NCBI GenBank assembly: GCA_965219485.1 | Contig: OZ244774.1 | Location: 1,054,001 to 1,118,000 of the forward strand | Source: UBA8337 sp937907245 | GTDB taxonomy: Bacteria; Pseudomonadota; Alphaproteobacteria; RS24 | Direction of reading: 5' to 3' | DNA length: 64,000 nt | Shown: in pieces, positions 51,895 through 59,955 of the stretch | How the letters are laid out: every line of letters starts with the position of its first letter | How positions within the stretch are numbered: position 1 is the first letter of the stretch | Made by a program: the position numbers and the translations under genes | The notes under the pieces: model-generated | Seen by the model: the letters and a program-made list of their open reading frames with translations, nothing else | Told to the model about the DNA's origin: nothing | Databases searched by the model: none

Positions 51895-52021
51895 GCTATG
51901 CTAGTTTTCCCCTGCCTGCCTTGCTGGCCCCATAACGAGACAAATCAACGCGAGCCAAATAGACTTTTATTGTTTATGACAGAGTCTATTCCTATTGGCA
52001 TCTCAAATATCGGAGTTATTG

Positions 52022-52501
52022 ATGACCGAAAGTTTAAAAATTGGCGATAAAGCACCAGATTTTTCTTTGCCTGCCAGCAGCTCAGCTACCGGTCAAGCGA
52101 CCCTCAGCTTAAGCTCTTTCAAAGGCCGCAAACTAGTGGTCTATTTTTACCCAAAAGACAACACGCCCGGATGCACCACGGAGAGCCTTGAGTTTACCGC
52201 CGCGACCAAAGATTTCGACAAGGCCAATACAGCCATCGTCGGCGTGTCGGCAGACAGCTTGAAGAAGCATGATAATTTCATCGCCAAACACCAGCTCGCC
52301 ATGCCGCTTATTTCTGACGAGGAACACGTCATGCTAAACGCCTATGGCGTTTGGGTTGAGAAAAGCATGTATGGCAAAAAATTCATGGGCATCGAACGGG
52401 CCACCTATCTCATCGATGAAGACGGAAAAATTTCTGCGATTTGGCGCAAGGTAAAAGTCAAAGGCCATGTCGATGCCGTGCTGGACGCCGTGAAAAGCTA
52501 A
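52022..52501 (+). CDS. bcp: Bcp-type thiol peroxidase, 1-Cys form
   Basis: This 159-residue peroxiredoxin reduces hydroperoxides. The peroxidatic Cys is C51 in DNTPGCTTESLEF. The resolving Cys found five residues later in Escherichia coli Bcp is replaced (S55-L56), so this looks like a 1-Cys enzyme that needs an external thiol. The ATG at 52022 follows GGAG; an ATG at 51995 would add nine residues. Confidence 0.92.
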   Translation: MTESLKIGDKAPDFSLPASSSATGQATLSLSSFKGRKLVVYFYPKDNTPGCTTESLEFTAATKDFDKANTAIVGVSADSLKKHDNFIAKHQLAMPLISDEEHVMLNAYGVWVEKSMYGKKFMGIERATYLIDEDGKISAIWRKVKVKGHVDAVLDAVKS

Positions 52502-52624
52502 GAAAATCAAGACCCCTAAACCGCGTTAACCCTTTGTACAGTCAACTATGGGAAGCACTAAAAGCTTGCATTTTCGTGTGGTTTTTGGGAAACAAGCTGT
52601 GGAAAAGATGAAGTTGGAAAAAAA

Positions 52625-53965
52625 ATGACGCCACTGCTAGATAAATTGCGCGAGCTCTTCGCAGAGCGCCAGATTTACATTCGAAAGAATGGGAGTGTCA
52701 CTTATGTGCCGCTCTCCACTCAGTCGCTAGCGCTTTTGGCGGCTCTATTCTTGGCCGTATCTGCTTGGGTTGGCTATGCCTCCGTGCATGTGGTTTTTCA
52801 AAGTGGTTTGGGCGCAGAACGCGAACGCGACGTGCGCGACATGCGCTTGGCCTATGAAAACGAATTAAATCGCATGCGCCTTGCGCATGATGATTTGAAC
52901 GCGCAATTAGTGCTCACCCGAGATTGGTTTTCCAAGACCACCGACACTTTAGAAAAGCGCCACAATAATTTGACCCTCGTGTTTGAACAACACGCCGCCA
53001 TTTCGGATGAGTTGCACGATATGCAATCGGCCTTTGCCCGCGTAGCCAAACGCAATAAACGCGACAAAAACAAAACGGAACTTGTCGCTCGCAGTGGCGA
53101 CGGCCATGAGGGCGCATTGGAAAGCCGCACTTTCGTTGAACCAAGCGATATCGGTAAAGTTCAACTCACCCAAACCAAAGCCCTAGAGCCAGACACGCAA
53201 GACATCGCGATGCCGCATATGTCGGGCGATGTTTACAAGCGGGTTGCCTCGCTTGATTTGCGCCAACAAGATTTGCTGGATGCTTTGGAAGAAAACATCG
53301 ACCAGCGCATCGGCGAATATGAAACCGTCATCGAAGGCACAATTATTTTAGAGCCTGAAAGCTTCATGGCTTCGGTATTGCCCGAGAGTGAGCGCGCGAT
53401 TGGTGGCCCCTATATTCCGTTAGAAGATGAAAACGCGGGCATTAATTCCGCGCTGCATCAGCAGCTCTATCGTATCTCGAGCAATTTAGAGCGCTTGCAA
53501 AACCTCAGCGCTTCCGTGGCCAAAATCCCCTTGGCTTTGCCAATTCATGACTTTCGTCTAACCAGTAGCTTTGGCCCGCGCATTGACCCGTTCAAAAAAC
53601 GCGCGGCGTTTCACTCTGGCGTTGATTTTGGCACAGCTACCGGAACCCCCGTCTATGCCACTTTGCCAGGCACCGTAACTCGTGCCGGCTATAAAGGCCC
53701 ATACGGTTTGGTGGTTGAGATTGATCATGGCAATGGGTTTCGCACTCGCTATGGCCATTTGGCGCGCAGCCGCGTTCGTCGCGGACAAAGCGTTGACTTT
53801 CAGCAACACATTGCGGATGCTGGAAACAGTGGCCGCAGCACCGGGCCTCATTTGCATTATGAAGTCTGGTATGAAGGCAAAGTGCGTAATCCGGTAGCGT
53901 TTCTGGACTCGGGAAAACAAGTATTCAACATTGCCGAGACCTTGTCGCGCAGCGAGCAAAAATAG
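52625..53965 (+). CDS. Membrane-anchored M23 peptidase
   Basis: This 446-residue protein is a likely peptidoglycan endopeptidase. A membrane segment lies at about residues 33-58, a long coiled-coil region follows (about 65-140), and the C-terminal LytM domain has the zinc ligands H330 and D334 in FHSGVDFG and the HLH pair H409/H411. It lies 20 bases upstream of a bactofilin gene, a pairing known to shape cells in several bacteria (for example CcmA and Csd1 in Helicobacter pylori). Confidence 0.92.
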   Translation: MTPLLDKLRELFAERQIYIRKNGSVTYVPLSTQSLALLAALFLAVSAWVGYASVHVVFQSGLGAERERDVRDMRLAYENELNRMRLAHDDLNAQLVLTRDWFSKTTDTLEKRHNNLTLVFEQHAAISDELHDMQSAFARVAKRNKRDKNKTELVARSGDGHEGALESRTFVEPSDIGKVQLTQTKALEPDTQDIAMPHMSGDVYKRVASLDLRQQDLLDALEENIDQRIGEYETVIEGTIILEPESFMASVLPESERAIGGPYIPLEDENAGINSALHQQLYRISSNLERLQNLSASVAKIPLALPIHDFRLTSSFGPRIDPFKKRAAFHSGVDFGTATGTPVYATLPGTVTRAGYKGPYGLVVEIDHGNGFRTRYGHLARSRVRRGQSVDFQQHIADAGNSGRSTGPHLHYEVWYEGKVRNPVAFLDSGKQVFNIAETLSRSEQK

Positions 53966-53985
53966 ATATATCTGATTGGATCCCC

Positions 53986-54384
53986 ATGGCCGACGCCTCA
54001 AAGACTAAATCTGCTCCCTCCATTCTCAGCCAAGACATGCATGTGATTGGCAAAATCTTCTCAACCGGCGACATTCAAATCGAAGGTCGATTGGATGGCG
54101 ACCTTTGCTCGCATGCCGTTACGGTTGGCGCGCAGGCCGAAGTGAACGGCGAAGTGGCCGGCGATACCGTTACTGTATTTGGCAAAGTAAATGGCACCGT
54201 GCGGGGTCGCCAAGTTTATCTTTGCGCCACCTGCCGCGTCGATGGCGATGTCTTTAACGAAGCCTTGGCCATTGAATCTGGCGCCCAACTGAATGGCGCT
54301 GTGAAGAATGAAAAAGACCCATTGAAAAATGCGGCTATCAGCCCTGAGCCCATCGCGGCGCCTGCGGCACCCGAACTCGATTAA
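53986..54384 (+). CDS. Bactofilin
   Basis: This 132-residue cytoskeletal protein self-assembles into filaments. The beta-helical core starts with MHVIGKIFSTGDIQIEGRLDGD and shows regularly spaced Gly and Val (SHAVTVGAQAEVNGEVAGDT, FGKVNGTVRGRQVYL). The short polar termini are typical. It probably positions the M23 peptidase encoded just upstream. Its stop codon shares the bases TTAA with the convergent prfB stop codon. Confidence 0.93.
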   Translation: MADASKTKSAPSILSQDMHVIGKIFSTGDIQIEGRLDGDLCSHAVTVGAQAEVNGEVAGDTVTVFGKVNGTVRGRQVYLCATCRVDGDVFNEALAIESGAQLNGAVKNEKDPLKNAAISPEPIAAPAAPELD

Positions 54385-55515
54385 TCTAAATCTGCGACGC
54401 CGCTCGCGCCGCCTTCGCCATTGACGCGTTGCGCCAAAGCCGCTTCCATAAAAGCGTCTAGCGCGCCGTCCAGCACAGCATTCGGATTGCCGCTTTCCAC
54501 ACCCGTGCGTAAATCTTTCACCATTTGATATGGCTGCAAGACATAAGACCGAATTTGGTGGCCCCAGCCAATCTCTGTTTTAGCATCGGCATTGGCATTG
54601 GCTTCTTCTTCGCGCCGCTGCAATTCCATTTCATAAAGCCGCGCGCGCAACATCGCCCATGCGGTCGCGCGGTTTTTATGCTGCGAGCGTTGGTTCTGGC
54701 ACTGCACCGCAATATTGGTTGGGATATGGGTAATGCGCACCGCACTATCGGTGGTGTTCACATGTTGCCCCCCGGCCCCGCTGGCCCGAAACGTATCGAT
54801 ACGCACATCGCTTTCAGACACATCAATCGCAATTGTATCGTCAATCACCGGATAACAGCCGACGCTGGAAAAACTTGTATGGCGACGCGCATTGCTATCA
54901 AACGGCGAGATGCGCACCAACCGATGCACGCCGCTCTCGGTCTTGGCCCAGCCATAAGCATTATGACCTTTAATCTCAATCGTAGTCGATTTCAGCCCGG
55001 CTTCATCGCCATTGGTCTGCTCGATGACACTGGCCTTATAGCCTTTTTTCTCCGCCCAACGCAGATACATACGCTGCATCATCTGCGTCCAATCTTGGCT
55101 CTCGGTGCCACCGGCGCCAGCGTGAACTTCGATATAGCAATCATTGCTATCGGCTTCGCCAGACAGAAGCGTTTCTACTTCCAGGCGCGAGGCTGTCTCG
55201 CTGAGCGCGGCTAAAGCCGCTTCGCTTTCGCTCACAATATCGCCATCGCCTTCTGCTTCGCCCAGCTCAATCATCTCGACATGATCGTTCATATCGGCCT
55301 CTAGCTGGCGGCATGTTTTAATGGCGGTTTCTAAGCGCGTGCGTTCTTGCATCAAGCTTTGTGCGCGCTCGGGGTTATTCCATAGCTCAGGGTCTTCGGC
55401 GCGTTTATTCAGCTCCTCAAGGCGAACCAAAGCGGCATCCCAGTCAAAGATGCCTCCTCAGCAGCTCAACCGACTGCTTAATACGATCTATATAAAGGGT
55501 GTTTTCCGCGCGCAA
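54381..55515 (-). CDS. prfB: Peptide chain release factor 2, with programmed +1 frameshift
   Basis: This release factor reads UAA and UGA stop codons. The main domain has the GGQ motif (SGAGGQHVNTTDSAVR) and the recognition region. The early frame begins at a TTG start (55513-55515, MRAEN) and runs to CTT TGA at 55444-55449, preceded by an AGGAGG Shine-Dalgarno-like sequence. Slipping +1 (CTT, then GAC) joins it to the long frame, giving 377 residues. This is the classic autoregulatory frameshift of prfB. No ATG is available in the early frame because a TAG lies just upstream. Confidence 0.94.
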
Positions 55516-55569
55516 AATTTCAAATCCCTACAAGTCTTACAGTGACGCAACCTAGAGTGATGCTGAAAA

Positions 55570-58044
55570 TTAGTAAAGGCCACCCGTGCCCGCGCCCACT
55601 GTTTGCGTGTTGACGGCAGGGCGCTTACGACGGCTGGTGCCGCTTTGGCCACGCACAATCGCTTGCTTGCTGCCAACCGAAGGCTCATTGCCCAACTTAA
55701 AGGCTTCCAGAATAACCGTCTCATCTTCGGGGCGGGCCAGCTTACCAGTCACGGCATTAATCCGAACCAGGCTTACCGCCGAAGGGATACGAAATGGCGG
55801 GGTCGGCTCGGTTTTCAGGGCTTCTTCCATGAAGGCTTTAAAAATAGGCCCCGCAACAACGCCGCCACTCTCGCCTTTGCCCAAAGGTCGGTTGTCATCA
55901 TAGCCAACGTAAACGCCGACCACGAGGTCAGCCGAAAAGCCGATAAACCAAGCATCTCGGCTGTCATTGGTGGTGCCTGTTTTGCCCGCTAAGGGCTTGC
56001 CGATGGAACTGATACGACGCCCCGTGCCGCGTTTCACCACACCCTCCAGCATGGAAACCACCTGGTAAGCGGTTTGCGGCGACAAAACTTGCTCGCGCTC
56101 ATCTGGCAAATCCGGCGCGCTTTGCTGCTGATAAACCTCATCGTTGCAGGCAATGCAGGCGCGTTGGTCATATTTAAACAGGTTGTCGCCATAGCGGTCT
56201 TGCACGCGGTCAATGAAGCGCGGTTCAATGCGCTTGCCACCATTGACTAACATCGCATAGGCCGAGGTAAGACGCATCAGGGTGGTCTCCCCCGCGCCCA
56301 AAGACATCGCCAGAACATTTGGCATGGTGGTGTTAATGTTAAACCGCGCGGCATAATCGGTAATTTTGGCCATGCCAACTTCTTGCGCCATGCGAATGGT
56401 CATCAAGTTCCGACTTTTTTCCATGCCCAAGCGCAGGGTCGAGAGACCGTAAAAACGCCGCGCATAGTTTTCTGGTTTCCACAGGCCCTGGTCTTTGCCT
56501 TGGTCCATAACAAAGGGTGCGTCCAGCACTAGGCTGGCTGGCGTGAAACCGCTATCCAAGGCCGCCGCATAGACAAAAGGCTTAAACGCCGAGCCCGGTT
56601 GTCGGCTGGCTTGGGTTGCGCGGTTAAATTCACTGGCCGCGAAACTATACCCCCCCACCATGGCTTGCACGCGGCCCGTATGCGGGTTTAACGCAACCAT
56701 GGCGCCGTTAACTTCAGGGACTTGTTTCAGTTCATAGTGCCCCTCAGAGGCCATCGCATTGACCCAAACAACATCGCCAACTTTTAAGACATCGGAGACT
56801 TTGCTAATTTTCGGGCCTTTAACTTTATAGCCATTCTCTGGGGATGGGGCTTCGCGCGCCCATTTTACGCCTTTCAAGGGCAGCACGCCCAGCTCCACCG
56901 ATTCTTCAAATCGGCGGGCCCGGGTCATCCGCGGACGCAAGCCAATAGACGCCTCTTTTTGTTCATCATCCACCGACAGCACAACCGACAAACGCCAGGG
57001 TGCCAAATCGGTTGGAATAGAAATTTTGGTGAGTTGTTCCCACCAAGCTTCCAAAGTTTCCATCTCGCTAACGGGGCCGCGATAGCCACGACGGCGGTCG
57101 TAGTTTTGCAAGCCCTCTCGCAAAGACTTGAGCGCCAATTGTTGAAAATCTGTATTCAGCGTGGTGCGAATGGAAAGCCCGCCGCCATAAAGCTGCTTTT
57201 CGCCATACAGCCCATAGACTTCACGGCGCACTTCTTCGACAAAATATTCGGCCGCATAGCGGCGCAAGCTAGCAGGACGGTCGGCCACCACCAGCTCTTG
57301 TGCGGCCGAGCTGCGGGCTTGGCGATCGGTGATATAGCCGTTGTCGCGCATCCGCCCGATAACCCAATTGCGTCTGGCAATGGCCCGCGCACGTTTGCGG
57401 AACGGGTGATAATTATTTGGCGCTTTTGGCAAAGCCGCCAAATAAGCCGCTTCAGCGATCGTTAAATCGCTCAGTGGTTTATCAAAATAGTTCAACGCCG
57501 CCGCCGCTACCCCATAACTACCGAGCCCGAGATAAATTTCATTGAGATATAACTCCAACAATTGCCGCTTGGTAAATGTGCGCTCTAGGCGCAAGGCCAG
57601 CACAGCTTCTTTGAGCTTGCGTTCAAAAGTAACATCCGAGCTAAGGAGGAAGTTTTTCGCCACTTGCTGGGTAATCGTCGAAGCCCCCTCCAAGCGGCGT
57701 CCGGTCACAACATTGACTAGGTTCGCCACCACGGCGCGCATAATCCCAACGAAATCTATGCCAGAATGGTCGTAGAAGTTTTTGTCTTCGGCGGCCAAAA
57801 ACGCATTGATGAGATGCTCTGGCGCTGTGTCGATGGGCACAAAAATGCGCCTTTCTTGGGCATATTCGGCAATCAAACGTCCGTCACCTGCGTGGGCGCG
57901 GCTCATCACGGGGGGCGTGTAATTGGCCAAATGCTCGTAATTGGGCAAGCCGCTATTGAGCCGCCACAGCACCAATACCAGCACAAACAAGCCAATCGTC
58001 CCTAGGGTGACGGCGATGCCTGCAAGATTTCCCAAAAACTTCAT
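55570..58044 (-). CDS. Penicillin-binding protein 1A
   Basis: This 824-residue bifunctional enzyme polymerises and cross-links peptidoglycan. An N-terminal membrane segment (residues 8-28) precedes the glycosyltransferase domain, with E86 in AAEDKNFYDHSG and the run STITQQVAKNFLL. The transpeptidase domain has S485 and K488 in GSAFKPF, SRN in MEKSRNLM, and KTGTT with K688. Length and order fit the PBP1A (mrcA/ponA) class. The C-terminal 40 residues are basic and low-complexity. Confidence 0.95.
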   Translation of the reverse strand: MKFLGNLAGIAVTLGTIGLFVLVLVLWRLNSGLPNYEHLANYTPPVMSRAHAGDGRLIAEYAQERRIFVPIDTAPEHLINAFLAAEDKNFYDHSGIDFVGIMRAVVANLVNVVTGRRLEGASTITQQVAKNFLLSSDVTFERKLKEAVLALRLERTFTKRQLLELYLNEIYLGLGSYGVAAAALNYFDKPLSDLTIAEAAYLAALPKAPNNYHPFRKRARAIARRNWVIGRMRDNGYITDRQARSSAAQELVVADRPASLRRYAAEYFVEEVRREVYGLYGEKQLYGGGLSIRTTLNTDFQQLALKSLREGLQNYDRRRGYRGPVSEMETLEAWWEQLTKISIPTDLAPWRLSVVLSVDDEQKEASIGLRPRMTRARRFEESVELGVLPLKGVKWAREAPSPENGYKVKGPKISKVSDVLKVGDVVWVNAMASEGHYELKQVPEVNGAMVALNPHTGRVQAMVGGYSFAASEFNRATQASRQPGSAFKPFVYAAALDSGFTPASLVLDAPFVMDQGKDQGLWKPENYARRFYGLSTLRLGMEKSRNLMTIRMAQEVGMAKITDYAARFNINTTMPNVLAMSLGAGETTLMRLTSAYAMLVNGGKRIEPRFIDRVQDRYGDNLFKYDQRACIACNDEVYQQQSAPDLPDEREQVLSPQTAYQVVSMLEGVVKRGTGRRISSIGKPLAGKTGTTNDSRDAWFIGFSADLVVGVYVGYDDNRPLGKGESGGVVAGPIFKAFMEEALKTEPTPPFRIPSAVSLVRINAVTGKLARPEDETVILEAFKLGNEPSVGSKQAIVRGQSGTSRRKRPAVNTQTVGAGTGGLY

Positions 58045-58220
58045 TTACTATTTCCTCGGTTCCCTTTTGGGGCCATTTCGCACCTAATACTTACCCCTAT
58101 TATATAGAGAGTGCGTTTATGACCTCTAAATAGGGCGGCACTATGGCATTTTGCAAGGTAAATTGCACCGTGGCGCCGGCACCAAAAGCAAACGGCGCAG
58201 CCCCATATCGCAAGCCGTAT

Positions 58221-59465
58221 CTATTGAGCCAGAGCTATCCGCGTACCGCGAAAAAAGCCATCGACCGATTTCACGAGAGCGCCCGCCACTTTTCGCCGCC
58301 AACTGCTCGTCACCAATTGCTTTTCGTCTTTACGATTGGTTAAAAAACCAAGTTCAATGAGAACCGAGGGAACATCTGGCGCCTTGAGAACGCGAAAGCC
58401 AGCAAAGCGGTGCGTGCGATCCAATAGATTGGTTTTATTGCGCGCATTGTCGACCACTAATTTGGCAAATTTTACGGATAGGTTTTTGGTTTCTCGTTGC
58501 GCCAAATCGATGAGAATATCGGCAACTTCGGATGGCTGATCGGCAAAATCAATGCCCGCAATAATATCTGACTGGTTCTCTTTGCGGGCCAGCGAGGCGG
58601 CCTCTTTATCGGAGGCCGTTTCTGACAAGGTATAAATTGACATACCGCGCACATTTTTACGCTGAATGGCATCGGCATGAATAGAGATAAACAAATCAGC
58701 ATTGTGCTTGCGCGCAATATTCACGCGCTGGCGCAGCGGAATATAAATGTCGCGATTGCGGGTCAGGTAAACTTTATATTTTCCGGTGGCGCGCAATTGC
58801 TTGGCCAGCTCTCGGGTGAAATCTAGGGTGACGTTTTTCTCTTTTGCTTTTTTGCCTTGCGCACCGGGGTCGACGCCGCCATGACCGGCATCAATCACAA
58901 TCACCGGCTTGGCGTTTTTTTTGCTGCGCGGTTTAAAGGCGGGGGGCGGCGCAGCTTTGGCGGTTTTGCGGTTTACGGCGCGGCTGGTTTCTCGGTCTTT
59001 TTTAACCTGCGAAGCAAAATCCTTGGCGGTGCTGGGCACCAAATCAACCACCAACCGATGTGGTAATCCAGACGATGGCGCCAGAACAAAACTCTTGGCT
59101 ACTTTTACCGGACGAGCGGCATCAATGACCAAACGGCTTTTACCAGCCGTAAATTGACCAAAGCGCAAGCCGCTCACCAGCTCATCCTTTTTCGATATTC
59201 CGGGCTTCGATATTTCAGGGCCGGTGGTAGGCCAATCGAGCGATGGCAAATCAATCACCACGCGGCGCGGCTTGTCCAATAAAAAGACGCGGAAATCAAC
59301 CCTCTCGGATAAATCCAACACCACGCGTGTGCGTGTCTCACTAACCCCAAGGCGAATATCTTTCACCAGACTGGCAGCCTGAACAGGCGCCATCAGCCCA
59401 AAGCTCACCAGCAACAAGCAAACGAGCCTCAGGATAGGCTGCGTAATTTGGGCTATCGGCTTCAT
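58221..59465 (-). CDS. N-acetylmuramoyl-L-alanine amidase, AmiC-like
   Basis: This roughly 414-residue exported enzyme splits peptidoglycan at septa. A signal peptide (MKPIAQITQPILRLVCLLLV onwards, cleavage after VQAA) is followed by an AMIN domain (residues about 35-135) and an Amidase_3 domain with the zinc His in IDAGHGGVDPGAQG and another in FISIHADA. An ATG at 59513 would add 16 residues but lacks a ribosome-binding site. The ATG at 59465 has AGGAG, though at a long 13-base spacing. Confidence 0.92.
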   Translation of the reverse strand: MKPIAQITQPILRLVCLLLVSFGLMAPVQAASLVKDIRLGVSETRTRVVLDLSERVDFRVFLLDKPRRVVIDLPSLDWPTTGPEISKPGISKKDELVSGLRFGQFTAGKSRLVIDAARPVKVAKSFVLAPSSGLPHRLVVDLVPSTAKDFASQVKKDRETSRAVNRKTAKAAPPPAFKPRSKKNAKPVIVIDAGHGGVDPGAQGKKAKEKNVTLDFTRELAKQLRATGKYKVYLTRNRDIYIPLRQRVNIARKHNADLFISIHADAIQRKNVRGMSIYTLSETASDKEAASLARKENQSDIIAGIDFADQPSEVADILIDLAQRETKNLSVKFAKLVVDNARNKTNLLDRTHRFAGFRVLKAPDVPSVLIELGFLTNRKDEKQLVTSSWRRKVAGALVKSVDGFFRGTRIALAQ

Positions 59466-59513
59466 GGTTTTTGGTTTTTCTCCTGCCCCGGTTCGACTCA
59501 CTGTGTTGGACAT

Positions 59514-59955
59514 AGTTTAGCAACTTCGCGGGCGGAACGCGACTGAACCGTGAGCAAAACAATTGTCAAAAGTTTAACTATATGATTTTGCACACAATTA
59601 TTGCCTATCGCGTATTCACCTTGCAATCCCCAGAACGCATCTGTAAAACCAGAGAGGTGTTTTACCTTGGTAAGGTTACCCCGATGGCCAAATGGAGCCG
59701 GCGGTAATTAAGCCACAAAGAAAACTCATGAGCCTGGCGATAGCCTCGGCCATAACCGAAACTTTTTAACAGGATGTCGCGTGACCTACGCTGCAGCAAC
59801 AACAAAAGCGAATTTCCAATCCCCGGCTCACGCTGCGGTAAGGAATAGCTGTGCGCTTGGTTCGACGTCTTTCTCACTTTCCTTTTTTAGTAAACATTTA
59901 CGCAGGCTGACGGAGACGGGCTTTGCCCTCACACCGCGCTTGGCGGGAGACTTTC
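59514..59955. other. Long intergenic region and leader of the RNase E gene
   Basis: No supported gene lies in these 442 bases between the divergent amidase and rne genes. Long leaders that bind RNase E for autoregulation are established in Escherichia coli. An imperfect inverted element occurs around 59655-59685. No confident promoter was found. The region holds promoters for both genes by necessity. Confidence 0.5.
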
